Below are positions 1-7,754 of a DNA stretch of 64,000 nt, piece by piece. The notes under the pieces were generated by a model. That model was not told the DNA's origin, did no database searches, and saw nothing but the letters and a program-made list of their open reading frames with translations. The stretch's first letter is position 1; each line of letters opens with the position of its first letter. The position numbers and the translations under genes are program-made. Source of the DNA: Paenibacillus piri (GTDB lineage: Bacteria; Bacillota; Bacilli; Paenibacillales; NBRC-103111); the NCBI RefSeq assembly GCF_004354045.1, contig NZ_SMRT01000001.1, positions 1,074,172 through 1,138,171 of the forward strand. Direction: 5' to 3'.

Positions 1-1
1 C

Positions 2-835
2 CTGAATGAGATTAAAATTCAAGCTTCCCTCATTTGTCTTGGCGGGGGTTCAAACGGAAAGAGTGTTTTAGCAGAAATCATTAGAAATCTGATTGGGGTA
101 GAGAATGTTTCAAATGTTCCCTTAAATGCACTGAACGGACGTTTCGGGCTGCAAAATCTCCCAGGGAAGTTGGTTAATATTAGCGCAGAAAATGAACTTT
201 CTAAAAAATTTAATACTCAGAATTTCAAGATGCTGACAAGTGGAGATGCCGTAAATGTGGAGCAGAAGTACACTCCTTCGTTTAACACGAGTCTAGTTGT
301 AAAGTCGATTATTCTATTGAACAGCATGATGGACACTGATGATTTATCAAACGGTTTTTTCCGCCGTCTCATAATTCTTCCCTTCAATAAGACTTACCGA
401 GAGTTGAAAGCAGGTGAGACTCCAGTTGCAGGTGTAGCTTACATGGATAAAACTCTTACAGATAAACTTCTAAAAGAGTTGCCGGGAATATTAGTTTTTG
501 CTCTGGAGGGGTTGGCGAGGTTGATCGAGAACGACTTCAATCTAACTAGAAGCAAAGCATGTGATCACGCTTTGGATAAGTATAAAAATGAGCTGAATCC
601 AGTTGCCGAGTTTGTAATAGAACAGGTTTATGAGGATGATGCGGCAGTGACCTTACGTTCAAGCTTTAAAGATGATTTTAATAGATGGGCAAAAGAAAAC
701 GGGTTTGAGAAGGTGAGTAATTCAAGAAAATTTATGGATCTCTTCAAACGTGTATTGGAAGAATATAAGATGCCTTATCAGGAAGGTAAGATTAATGGTT
801 ATTGGTATATTAAAGGACTAGGTGTGAGGTTATAA
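2..835 (+). CDS. P4-type primase-helicase, C-terminal part (5' truncated by window edge)
   Basis: This is the C-terminal half of a phage/plasmid primase-helicase of the P4/D5 type, a superfamily 3 helicase that unwinds DNA at a replication origin. The frame is open from base 2, upstream of the first ATG at 170. The translated start holds a Walker A motif GGGSNGKS at bases 41-64, followed by the Walker B/motif C region (LVNISAEN, then SIILLNSMMDTDD) and an arginine-finger-like GFFRRLIILPF segment. The last 80 residues (from NPVAEFVIEQ) look like the winged-helix D5 C-terminal domain. This is the only replication enzyme visible, and an iteron-like array lies 6 kb downstream. The missing N-terminus would carry the primase domain. 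Family assignment is confident; whether it serves a plasmid or a phage is inference. Confidence 0.85.
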   Translation: MNEIKIQASLICLGGGSNGKSVLAEIIRNLIGVENVSNVPLNALNGRFGLQNLPGKLVNISAENELSKKFNTQNFKMLTSGDAVNVEQKYTPSFNTSLVVKSIILLNSMMDTDDLSNGFFRRLIILPFNKTYRELKAGETPVAGVAYMDKTLTDKLLKELPGILVFALEGLARLIENDFNLTRSKACDHALDKYKNELNPVAEFVIEQVYEDDAAVTLRSSFKDDFNRWAKENGFEKVSNSRKFMDLFKRVLEEYKMPYQEGKINGYWYIKGLGVRL

Positions 836-850
836 ATACCGTAAATCAGC

Positions 851-876
851 ATCCAGGGCATCAAGGGCATCACTTT
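851..876 (+). repeat. 26-bp direct repeat, copy 1
   Basis: The unit begins ATCCAGGGCATCAAGGGC and ends ATCACTTT. It contains the 9-mer AGGGCATCA twice in tandem. It is identical to the copy at 960-985, 109 bp away. A shortened version (GGCATCACTTTT) appears at 3120-3131. Close to the primase gene, so it could be a protein-binding site for replication or its control; that is inference. Confidence 0.85.
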
Positions 877-959
877 GTATGCACTCTGCAAATAATTACC
901 TAGCGTAGAGTTGGACAGGTAATTCATGATTTGAGAGTACTACTTTAAGCACTAGGGGT

Positions 960-985
960 ATCCAGGGCATCAAGGGCATCACTTT
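960..985 (+). repeat. 26-bp direct repeat, copy 2
   Basis: Perfect second copy of the repeat at 851-876, again with two tandem AGGGCATCA 9-mers. It is immediately preceded by the GGGGTA hexamer (955-960) that recurs across the window. Confidence 0.85.
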
Positions 986-1148
986 AAATGATTTAGCAGA
1001 AAAATTGACTTTGGGCTTCGAATAAGTCGACGTTTCCATTTGAGATGTAACTAAATCATTGATCTATAAAGCGTACAGCGCATCCTATTCGGGGTATCGA
1101 AGCCCCAACCACAAATTAACCGGCACTAAGCCGCAGGAGGAACCATAC

Positions 1149-1733
1149 ATGAGCAATTATAAGACACATTCCAGAGTGAAAATGTTGCTAAATGGAGAAC
1201 AGCTTTTCTTTGAGACTAGAGATGACCAAATGAAAAAGACTCTTCAGCTTTACAAAGGTATCAACAAATTTATGTTTGAAAATTGTGATATGGATACTGA
1301 TACCCTCGGAGTGGAGCTTTCTAAGGAGTTGGCAAAATATATGCTAGATTGGGTTGGGTTAGGTCAACTCGCTAAAAACTTCAAGAAGGGTCACAAGACG
1401 CTTATCTTTAAGGAAGGGCATGTCATCGATAATGTGCTTTTGGAGGAAAGCGATAGAGAATGCATAAGCAAACTATCTGATGAGGGGTTCCGAGTTTTTC
1501 TGGTAGTTGTTCAAATGTTGGACAAGCCACTCAGGGGTAAAGTTGCTACTACACATTATTATTACTTACCTGCAAACCTGTCCCATTACATCGACTTTGC
1601 AAATGACGATAGATTTCATTCAAACGTGAAGGATTATTTCAATAAATTCCTTTATGCTATGATCTACGGTGAAATTGAGAAGCCCCATCAAGTGTGGCAT
1701 TCTAAGGAACTCACGTCCAGATTAGGTAAGTAA
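1149..1733 (+). CDS. Hypothetical protein
   Basis: I do not recognise this 194-residue protein. The ATG at 1149 was chosen because CAGGAGG sits 8 bases upstream, whereas the longer frame from 1059 has no ribosome site. The sequence is soluble-looking, mixed alpha/beta, with a basic stretch in the middle (LAKNFKKGHKTLIFKEGH) and aromatic residues towards the C-terminus (THYYYLPANLSHYIDF). There is no signal peptide, membrane segment or cysteine cluster. It stands alone, about 300 bases after the primase-helicase and 360 bases before the next gene, so context gives little help. Confidence 0.7.
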   Translation: MSNYKTHSRVKMLLNGEQLFFETRDDQMKKTLQLYKGINKFMFENCDMDTDTLGVELSKELAKYMLDWVGLGQLAKNFKKGHKTLIFKEGHVIDNVLLEESDRECISKLSDEGFRVFLVVVQMLDKPLRGKVATTHYYYLPANLSHYIDFANDDRFHSNVKDYFNKFLYAMIYGEIEKPHQVWHSKELTSRLGK

Positions 1734-2091
1734 CGCATGAGTATTCTCTGTTTGTTAGGGGTCGGCATATTTTCAGCAACCAGTTAGCTTCCGCAGTTAG
1801 GGGGAGCTCCCGAACGAAAACGTCTTTCAAAAAGCCCTCTACGCCCCGTTCAATCCCCTCGGGGCTTCCCTTGGTATTCGGAAGCCCCCATACCCCTCTC
1901 AAATCGCCGGACAAGCCCTTCAAAATCGATCCATTCGTCTCGCCCTAACCCCGCTAAGGGGTAGTAGCCTTTATTTTGCTCTTAATTCGCCATTTCGGTC
2001 GCCAATACCCGACGAAGGATCAGTTTCATCGAATGTCTATTCCCCTATAGATGAAAAACACTCCAACCGATATTATTGGAGTAAGGGGTGT
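1734..2091. other. Gene-free G+C-rich spacer
   Basis: No convincing gene. The only open frame is a minus-strand 70-residue frame of low-complexity composition without a ribosome site. A small dyad ACCCC-GCTAA-GGGGT lies near 1948-1962, and an ACTCCAA...TTGGAGT hairpin at about 2060-2082 sits directly in front of the ribosome site of the next gene and could affect its translation. Confidence 0.5.
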
Positions 2092-2793
2092 GTGAAAATC
2101 GTGATTACGTTCAGCGTTAACGAGAAAAGATTTCATGAGAAAGACCTAAGAATAATAGCCCGTCAGCTTAAGAAGTTGAAAAGCCCAAATTGTGATGAGG
2201 ATGAAAGGCTTGGCATAAGCAACCTGATCTCTGAGTATTTAGAAAAAGGTAAAATACCTAAGAATATAAAGGACTATCGTGCTTATGGTAAACGTGTAGA
2301 GCACGAAGAGATGCTGGATAACTGGAGAAAAGGGATAGGGCGTAACAAAATCTATCACTTAGCTCTTGATGGGGCAATTGATATGGAGTCCGATTCGAAT
2401 ACAGAACACGATAGGGTTTCTGATTACCGGAACGCATCAATCGAAGGTAAGGTAGTAGCTAAGGAAGATCGAGAAGTCCACTTCAGGGTGTTCAGTATTG
2501 TGGAAGCACACCTCAAAGAGTTGGGGGTATCCTTGATCAAAGAGGTCATCGTTCCGTTATTTAATGCGGTATTGGTTCAGACCAAGGGGGAAGTCCGAAA
2601 GCCGAGATTGACAAGAGATTTCGTATCCGACCAGAAGGCAGCTATAGAGGTTGTCAATAAGTATGAACATTGTCTAGCGGATATCAAAATTGAGCCTGAC
2701 GGAACAGCACTTACCGACGAAGTGATTCTCTTCTTGGAACAGAAAACGCTTCGCGACTTGATCGGTTTAATCTACAAAGACAAGTTTCTTTGA
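2092..2793 (+). CDS. Hypothetical protein
   Basis: A 233-residue protein I do not recognise. The start is a GTG preceded by TAAGGGG a few bases upstream; no ATG with a better ribosome site exists nearby. The product is charged and likely cytoplasmic, with a basic N-terminal half (RIIARQLKKLKSPN), an acidic middle (DMESDSNTEHDRVSD) and a helical C-terminal half. There are no cysteines arranged as metal ligands and no membrane segment. Just upstream is a 7-bp-stem hairpin that partly covers the ribosome site, so translational control is possible. It is followed by an 830-base stretch without a large gene. Confidence 0.65.
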   Translation: MKIVITFSVNEKRFHEKDLRIIARQLKKLKSPNCDEDERLGISNLISEYLEKGKIPKNIKDYRAYGKRVEHEEMLDNWRKGIGRNKIYHLALDGAIDMESDSNTEHDRVSDYRNASIEGKVVAKEDREVHFRVFSIVEAHLKELGVSLIKEVIVPLFNAVLVQTKGEVRKPRLTRDFVSDQKAAIEVVNKYEHCLADIKIEPDGTALTDEVILFLEQKTLRDLIGLIYKDKFL

Positions 2794-3026
2794 TAGCTGG
2801 TGAAGCTGAGCCTGCAACATCGGAAGTATAGTCCGATTATGTCGAGGTCAGTTGCGGTAAATGATCTTCAGTGTTGCAGAAGAACACATAGACCCCTTCA
2901 ACGACGCGGCTTTTTCGCCCAAATATCGAAAATGTAGCCAGTAAGTATTAATTGGAGTGTAACACTTCAAACGCCCTGTTAAGGGGTAACGATTATTACG
3001 AACCGAAGTCCTTTTATAAACGTTGA

Positions 3027-3063
3027 GAGCAGCCGGATCGGGTTCGGCTGCTCTTTTCTTTTG
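3027..3063 (+). terminator. Rho-independent terminator
   Basis: A perfect 9-bp stem, GAGCAGCCG paired with CGGCTGCTC, closes a 9-base loop and is followed by TTTTCTTTT. Confidence 0.85.
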
Positions 3064-3550
3064 GCACACCTCCACTTCCATACGGCGAGAAGGTAAAGCC
3101 TGGGCTTCAGGGGGTTAGGGGGGCATCACTTTTCCGAACGCATTCCAAAGTTTTTATCGAAAGATAACCCGATTTCAACATCCACCCAACCACCCACCCA
3201 ACCTATCACAGATTTTCCGACTTACAGGCTCCAACAGCGAGTATTCGATCACCCTCAATTCGTAAACTCCTAAAAATCCGCCTATGTCCTGCTTGCGGTT
3301 TCCTTCCCCTTCCTCCGTCCCTTCGCTGTTGGTGGGGTAGCCCATTAAAAGGCTCGCCTTGTTTTGCCCTTCTAAATCGCTTCACGCTTGCCCTTCCCCT
3401 TTTCCGCTGTCTACCCACCACCTATGTCTACTCGCTCGTCTGTGCGCCCCACGGTCGCCCAACGCTCTATATTCACTCTCGCGCTTCGGTTAGCGTTATT
3501 GTGAAGGGTCGGTCTATGAAAATAATTATGAAAATTGTATGTTAAACGTC

Positions 3551-3579
3551 TTGCATTAACTGACAATGGATGCTAAAAT
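3551..3579 (+). promoter_or_regulatory. Candidate sigma-A promoter
   Basis: TTGCAT, a 17-base spacer, then TAAAAT, 50 bases upstream of the small membrane-protein gene at 3629. Just downstream, ATAAATTACAGTAA (3595-3608) matches a box found again at 61016-61029 and in part at 50123-50135. Confidence 0.6.
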
Positions 3580-3628
3580 AAATACATAAAAGGAAATAAA
3601 TTACAGTAAAATTCGGGAGGTTGTTAAA

Positions 3629-3802
3629 ATGTTTGATATGACAACGATGTTATGTGCTTTCGGCTTTGCTTGCACCATTATCGGAGTAAAAACTTTTGCA
3701 TTGTCGGTAGACGACAGTAACTCTGCAACAGTAAGAAAAATTTCTGGAGTTACAACTGCTGCTTCGTTAATCACTATTCTTGCTATCTACACTAACATTT
3801 AA
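3629..3802 (+). CDS. Small membrane protein (57 aa)
   Basis: A short gene with a clear ribosome site (GGGAGG, 8 bases before the ATG). The 57-residue product has two hydrophobic stretches, roughly residues 7-25 (LCAFGFACTIIGVKTFAL) and 41-56 (VTTAASLITILAIYT), joined by a polar loop, so it should be a two-pass membrane peptide. It is 13 bases upstream of the recombinase-like gene and probably shares its transcript from the promoter at 3551. Its function is unknown; small two-pass proteins can be holin-like, toxin-like or regulatory, and the sequence does not decide between these. Confidence 0.65.
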   Translation: MFDMTTMLCAFGFACTIIGVKTFALSVDDSNSATVRKISGVTTAASLITILAIYTNI

Positions 3803-3815
3803 GAGGTGAATGGTA

Positions 3816-4340
3816 ATGAAGTTCGGGTATGTTAGAGCAAGAACGAAGAAGGAAATCAACAGCTTTTATGAACAGGTTAAACCAGATGAGCTTTTCGTGG
3901 ATTTAGCTAATGCTTTTGGGGAGTCAGAGGGGTTACAGTTAGCCAAAATGCTCAAAACAGCAACTGCAAATGACACCATCGTATTTCGGGGATTCAGTCA
4001 GCTGGCTGACAGTACTGAGGAATTAAGTAAATTACTTTCGACTTTGCTCACAATTGATGCAAAACTAACGATCCTTGACGAAGAGGACGGCGGTTTACTG
4101 ATGAATGATCTTAGCTTGAAGGTCGTTGATTACATTTATAGATTCGAAGCCGCTAAAGAGAAAGCGGTTTTTGCTAGAGAAACTAAAACTGGTCGTAAAG
4201 CGATGGAGTATCCAACTAATTTTTATGATGTTTATAAGGATTACGCATCTGGATCTATTAAAGCAGCCAAAGCAATTGAGCTTTTAGGTTTGAAGAATAG
4301 GGCTAAGTTTTACGAGCTAGTCAGAATGTTCGAAGCTTAA
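3816..4340 (+). CDS. Serine-recombinase-like protein lacking catalytic residues
   Basis: The fold of a small serine recombinase (resolvase) is readable: it opens MKFGYVRART, where resolvases have GYxRVST, and has the equivalent of the 'GDTLVVxKLDRLxRS' segment (NDTIVFRGFSQLADS) and a long helix followed by a short C-terminal domain with a helix-turn-helix-like GSIKAAKAIELLGLKNRAKFYELV. The nucleophilic serine is replaced by arginine (residue 9), and the DRxxRS arginines are gone, so strand cleavage should be impossible. Length (174 aa) is normal for the family. ATG 3816 is preferred over 3810 because GAGGTGA would abut the latter. It likely acts as a DNA-binding or regulatory protein; that is inference. 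An intact relative lies at 40807-41403. Confidence 0.7.
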   Translation: MKFGYVRARTKKEINSFYEQVKPDELFVDLANAFGESEGLQLAKMLKTATANDTIVFRGFSQLADSTEELSKLLSTLLTIDAKLTILDEEDGGLLMNDLSLKVVDYIYRFEAAKEKAVFARETKTGRKAMEYPTNFYDVYKDYASGSIKAAKAIELLGLKNRAKFYELVRMFEA

Positions 4341-4369
4341 CAAAGATATTGTTTCAGGAGGGACTAGGT

Positions 4370-5065
4370 ATGATGGAATCACATATGCTAACGTTTTCTG
4401 TCAATAAGTCAATACGTAAAATTGCTGATGCTGCCTATGATATTATTGAAAACAATCCGCGTTTCATGTTAGATCCTCTCGAGCGGGAAGGCGTTAGCGC
4501 AGGTTTCCTAAAATTGGTTGAAGGAAAAGGTAAACCGACTGATAAACCTATTAATGCGGGTGCATATGGGTATGGGGTTGAACGGAATACACAAAGGAGA
4601 AACTATAAACGGGAAGTCGCCCCGTTAACCGCAGAAGAACTTGAAGCTGGTGTTAGAGGGGTATCAGAAACTGTTTTCGTTGCGAAGTATTCTTTCTCAA
4701 ATGATGAAAATTGGTTGGAGTCATTAGAGATAGATGTAGATCTTGTAAAAACTGTATTCCAGTTGGTGGAAGAGCACATCTACAGTCATGAAAGTGCCAA
4801 AGGTAAGTGGAATCCCGCAAGTTTAAGGGGGGTATTAACTAATGCAATGAAAAATAACGCAAGAAGCCAATCGACTCTCACCATTTGGAAGAATGAGTAC
4901 ACCGACTTGAGTTTTATTATCATCCCTCCGAACAACCTTAAGCTTAAAAGCTTTCTGGAAGATTACGGAACACTCGAAGAATTTCTGCGCTACATTCTTC
5001 GGCATAGAGAACTTTGCGAGGCGTTAGAGCTTTACGAAACTAGCTATGATCTTGCAGCGGTATAA
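4370..5065 (+). CDS. Hypothetical protein
   Basis: A 231-residue protein I do not recognise. The ATG at 4370 follows CAGGAGGG at a good distance. It is soluble, with an acidic C-terminal half. A central stretch KGKPTDKPINAGAYGYGVERNTQRRNYKRE is basic and probably disordered and might touch nucleic acid. It sits between the recombinase-like gene and the HNH endonuclease, all on the same strand with spacings of 30-35 bases, so the four genes from 3629 to 5837 look like one operon. Confidence 0.65.
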   Translation: MMESHMLTFSVNKSIRKIADAAYDIIENNPRFMLDPLEREGVSAGFLKLVEGKGKPTDKPINAGAYGYGVERNTQRRNYKREVAPLTAEELEAGVRGVSETVFVAKYSFSNDENWLESLEIDVDLVKTVFQLVEEHIYSHESAKGKWNPASLRGVLTNAMKNNARSQSTLTIWKNEYTDLSFIIIPPNNLKLKSFLEDYGTLEEFLRYILRHRELCEALELYETSYDLAAV

Positions 5066-5099
5066 GAAACTGTGATAAGCATTGAAAGGAGAGGTTGAA

Positions 5100-5837
5100 A
5101 TGATTAAAAAATATATTATTCCTGATCAAGGTATAATCATTGATATCCCAGTTACAGATGAATTCGTCTCGCAGAACTGGCGCAAATGGGAACCGGTGCT
5201 TGATGAAGCTGCCACTGATATCGACATTAATGAGGAATGGTCACAGAAGCGGAAAATCCTTGCAACAATGCGGAAGCGGAAGCAGCACGTTGTGGATCGG
5301 GTATACAGCACTTATCATGATGAATTCACAATTCTCGTTGACTTCAAGACAGGTAAGGTCGGACATTTTAATAGTCATGATTTTCGTATGGAGCTTCGTG
5401 GAAACAAGATTTTCTTAAGGCATATTAATTCGCTTAAATCAAAGTTAGTTTATGATGGAGACCTCCATACAACCTCTGGGTCATGGCTGATGAGTAGCTC
5501 GGCTCGTCTAGGCTGTAAACATTATCTTGGTATTGAATGGGTTAAAAAGAAAGGTTTCAGATCAAAGAGTCTGTATGTAAAAGATCATCAGTTAATTTCA
5601 GTTCTTTATTTTGGTGAACAAGCTATAAGTGCTATCGGAAAGAAGTCGAAACTGGAGATTAATCATCGGAATCTAGATCATTACGATAATCGCCCTGATA
5701 ATTTAGAGCTAATCACAAAGAAAGAAAATAGTGCTCATAGTTTTTTGATGTATCGGTTGCTAGAGGAAAAAATTTCTGAGCTTTTCGGATTAATTGACAC
5801 CGGAGTATGGCTCCATAAAACGCGTTTCGAAGTGTAA
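5100..5837 (+). CDS. HNH endonuclease
   Basis: The C-terminal part carries a typical HNH homing-type nuclease motif: INHRNLDHYDNRPDNLELIT around residues 187-206, with the invariant asparagine-histidine pair (N188, H189) and the later asparagine of DNRPDNL. HNH enzymes of this layout make metal-dependent cuts in DNA and are usual in phage and plasmid genomes as free-standing homing endonucleases. The 245-residue length leaves about 150 N-terminal residues that would bind DNA. ATG 5100 was chosen from the ribosome site AAAGGAGAGG; the longer frame starts inside that site. It is the last gene of the 3.6-5.8 kb group; terminator at 5912-5945. Confidence 0.85.
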   Translation: MIKKYIIPDQGIIIDIPVTDEFVSQNWRKWEPVLDEAATDIDINEEWSQKRKILATMRKRKQHVVDRVYSTYHDEFTILVDFKTGKVGHFNSHDFRMELRGNKIFLRHINSLKSKLVYDGDLHTTSGSWLMSSSARLGCKHYLGIEWVKKKGFRSKSLYVKDHQLISVLYFGEQAISAIGKKSKLEINHRNLDHYDNRPDNLELITKKENSAHSFLMYRLLEEKISELFGLIDTGVWLHKTRFEV

Positions 5838-5875
5838 GCCCTCAAAGTTAATTTAGTTAAAGGAGACTTAAAATA

Positions 5876-5908
5876 GTGTCTAATGGAAAATGGTTAATAG
5901 GCGATTAG
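5876..5908 (+). CDS. Possible 10-residue leader peptide
   Basis: AAAGGAG is followed 11 bases later by a GTG that opens a 10-codon frame (MSNGKWLIGD) ending 3 bases before the terminator stem at 5912. A ribosome site, mini-frame and terminator in a row in front of a gene is the layout of an attenuator, but with one example I cannot tell it from chance. Confidence 0.25.
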   Translation: MSNGKWLIGD

Positions 5909-5911
5909 GTT

Positions 5912-5945
5912 GGGAGGTAGCCACTATGGAGACCTCCCTTTTGTA
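5912..5945 (+). terminator. Rho-independent terminator or attenuator
   Basis: GGGAGGT pairs with ACCTCCC around a 13-base loop, followed by TTTT. It ends the HNH-gene transcript and lies 96 bases upstream of the HAD gene. Confidence 0.7.
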
Positions 5946-6040
5946 TGTCCTCGGGAGGGGTAACATTAAGGATTTACCCAGTAGACTTCTCGAACTGTCG
6001 AATGGATGGTAACCTAAATAATAAAGGGGTGATCTGCAGC

Positions 6041-6469
6041 TTGCGAAACTTTAGTTTACTATTGGATTTCGATGGGGTCTTGGCTACAAAATTCTCCACA
6101 CAGTCTTCTCCCTTCGATCCGGACTGCACAGAGAACTTAAAGTCCATAATCAAATGGCTTAAAACACGCTTTGATGAGGTGAAAGTGGTCGTAATAAGTA
6201 ACTGGCGGTTCGACCGGACTGACAGCCAGATCATCGATCTACTCTACGATCATGGTGATTTACAGGCTCATGAGATCACTATCCTCGACAGGAGTTTCCG
6301 AAAGAAAGAAGGCATCGTAGAGTACATCAAGCTTCACGAATTGAAATCAGGTGAGTTCGTAATACTAGACGATGACTTCTTGGGAGAAGATTTAGCCGTT
6401 CACCAAATCCGAACTCGCAGTGAAGATGGAATTCGTGATCTTGATACCCTTGAGGGGTTCATCCCATAA
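6041..6469 (+). CDS. HAD-superfamily phosphatase-like protein
   Basis: A 142-residue HAD-fold protein. Motif I is LLLDFDGVL (nucleophile D9 and D11), motif II is VVVISNWR (residues ~49-56), and an acidic motif IV, VILDDDFL, follows near residue 112. The short length and the 'ISxxWR...LDDD' pattern match the group of small HAD domains seen in RNA-repair ('Swiss army knife') proteins. Such enzymes remove phosphate groups, possibly 3'- or 5'-phosphates of nucleic acid; the substrate cannot be read here. I chose TTG 6041, because AAAGGGG lies 11 bases before it and motif I follows at once; the frame is open from 5945 with an ATG but no ribosome site. Confidence 0.7.
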   Translation: MRNFSLLLDFDGVLATKFSTQSSPFDPDCTENLKSIIKWLKTRFDEVKVVVISNWRFDRTDSQIIDLLYDHGDLQAHEITILDRSFRKKEGIVEYIKLHELKSGEFVILDDDFLGEDLAVHQIRTRSEDGIRDLDTLEGFIP

Positions 6470-6515
6470 AAGCTTCTGACCTGCAGCTGTAGCTGTAGAC
6501 GGAAGCTTTTTGTTT
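6468..6515 (+). terminator. Rho-independent terminator
   Basis: AAAAGCTTC pairs with GAAGCTTTT, with a CAGCTGTAGCTG repeat in the loop, followed by TTTGTTTTT. It starts at the stop codon of the HAD gene. Confidence 0.75.
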
Positions 6516-6836
6516 TTCCTCAGACAACGCCGACTAATAGCCCGAGTATCATTCTGAACCCTGTTTGGGTCGCCCTGGCTTAAGCGTATCCTTTATCTGC
6601 AGAATAGCGATGCCGGAGCGGATGAGTGTAGATTTGGTTCATACGGGGTAGATTGCATTTGCAGTTTCGCCTAAATTTGAGACCTAAGGTAGCCGCGGCG
6701 GATAAGTCTCTGACTTTTGGAACTGTAGAGAAGAAATATTGGCAATAGGTTCTTACACTCTCTGATCAGGGGTATCGAATAACTATAACAGGACAGATTG
6801 CTTTGATAATTATACTGACTATCTATAGAACGATGA

Positions 6837-7044
6837 GGATCATTCTTATAATTAGCAGGACAAAAATTATAATCAGAGGGATTACTTTTTATAAAAAATG
6901 ACAGGTTTGATAATCCGATGGACAAGGTTCATAACCGGAAGGACTGATTTTATAAAATGAAGGACAGTTTTTATAAAATCCAAATGTCCTTCATAAAATG
7001 AAGGACATTCTTGAGAATTATAAGGACAACTTTTATAAAAACCG
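6837..7044 (+). repeat. Phased 21-bp direct repeats (iteron-like array)
   Basis: Degenerate units of the form AAGGACA-n-TTTTATAAAA recur with a 21-bp period. The GGAC/GGAT element starts at 6837, 6858, 6879, (6900), 6920, 6941, 6962, (6983, weak), 7003 and 7024; outliers lie at 6791 and about 7085. The best units are at 6941, 6962 and 7024. The AT core TTTTATAAAA is palindromic. A 21-bp step is two helical turns, so all sites face one side of the DNA. This is typical of initiator iterons or of centromere repeats bound by small adaptor proteins. Function is inference. Confidence 0.75.
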
Positions 7045-7596
7045 TTCATCTATCGCACAGCCTCTAGACTATCTGTCAATAAAGTAACAGATTTTTATAA
7101 AACTAAATTCTCCCCTTAATTATCCTCCAACTATACTCAAATTGATCACAGAGTTTTTTCAGGAGACAGTCTGAATTCAAAATCTTAATATTCTGCTTCT
7201 TTAAGCGGCTTTCGGCAATAAATCCCAAACTATTGTGTAGAATGCACAGACCTTAAGCCCAAATCACTCAATAACTGAACCTCTTAGTGATTTTGCTCTA
7301 ATACCATTCCCCCGTTTTATGTTGATTGTGTTCGACTTCCTCGACATTTTATCGACTTGGTAGTACTTCTATTAGAAATATCCTCCCTTCACTGATCGTC
7401 AATTTAGCTCAGCAACACTTTTTCATTTTAAGAGATTTTAGGCAACCTAATTTATTTAGTTAACGCTAACCGAGAGCCCTAACTGAGAAAAACTGCTGAT
7501 ATTTTAACTTCTCAGTCTATAATTTCGGTCACTTCTTCTTGTGGCTCTAAGGATTTCTGGAATAATCCAAAAACTGAGCTATCTTGTCTGCTACGG

Positions 7597-7650
7597 GTTC
7601 GGTTTTCTCGGTAGTTTTCTCGGTTTTGTCGTTAAACGTCAAAACCGAAC
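7597..7650. repeat. Nested inverted repeats (two alternative hairpins)
   Basis: GTTCGGTTTT (7597-7606) is complementary to AAAACCGAAC (7641-7650). The inner CGGTTTTG (7621-7628) is complementary to CAAAACCG (7640-7647), so the right arm can pair with either left arm. The element lies 105 bases before the start of the next gene and could be an operator or an RNA switch-like leader. Confidence 0.55.
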
Positions 7651-7754
7651 AAGGAATCAAAAACTATTCCTTTATTCTGTTGTTTAAGTCCGACTTGCTT
7701 TTAAACGTTATGACAGGGCTTATGTGTTATTCCAAAGAGAGAGGGGAATGCAAC

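Larger units (their letters stand above)
836..1148. other. Gene-free spacer with two copies of a 26-bp repeat
   Basis: I see no gene here. It carries two identical 26-bp direct repeats (851-876 and 960-985) and a GGGG...CCCC dyad at 1091-1106 just before the ribosome site of the next gene. Confidence 0.6.
2794..3628. other. Gene-free stretch with terminator and promoter
   Basis: Two minus-strand frames here (2848-3081, 3206-3421) have biased composition and no ribosome sites, so I treat the stretch as non-coding. It holds the terminator at 3027-3063, a C-rich tract with CCACCCAACC at 3182-3191, a partial copy of the primase-side repeat at 3120-3131, an imperfect hairpin TTCAC...GTGAA around 3470-3505, and the promoter at 3551-3579. 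Confidence 0.5.
6470..7754. other. 1.3-kb AT-rich gene-free region with iteron-like array (candidate origin or centromere)
   Basis: No gene is convincing here; an 84-residue minus-strand frame at 6671-6925 only reflects the repeats. From 6837 to about 7105 lies a phased repeat array. Further right are plain AT-rich sequence and a pair of competing inverted repeats (7597-7650) before the TTG start at 7755. A long AT-rich gap with phased repeats near a replication helicase gene is the usual look of a plasmid origin or partition site. Confidence 0.6.

Noticed and set aside
1711..1923. Minus-strand 70-residue frame
   Set aside because: No ribosome site, low-complexity composition and overlap with the end of a better-supported gene.
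2848..3421. Two minus-strand frames of 71-77 residues
   Set aside because: Neither has a ribosome site; one crosses the strong terminator at 3027, and the other is an Arg/Gly/Gln-rich frame from G+C-rich DNA.
6671..6925. Minus-strand 84-residue frame
   Set aside because: It coincides with the phased repeats, whose lack of stops in one frame produces it; the product has no gene-like features.
6837..7044. Phased repeats as a CRISPR array
   Set aside because: The period is only 21 bp, the repeats are degenerate, there are no unique spacers and no cas genes.
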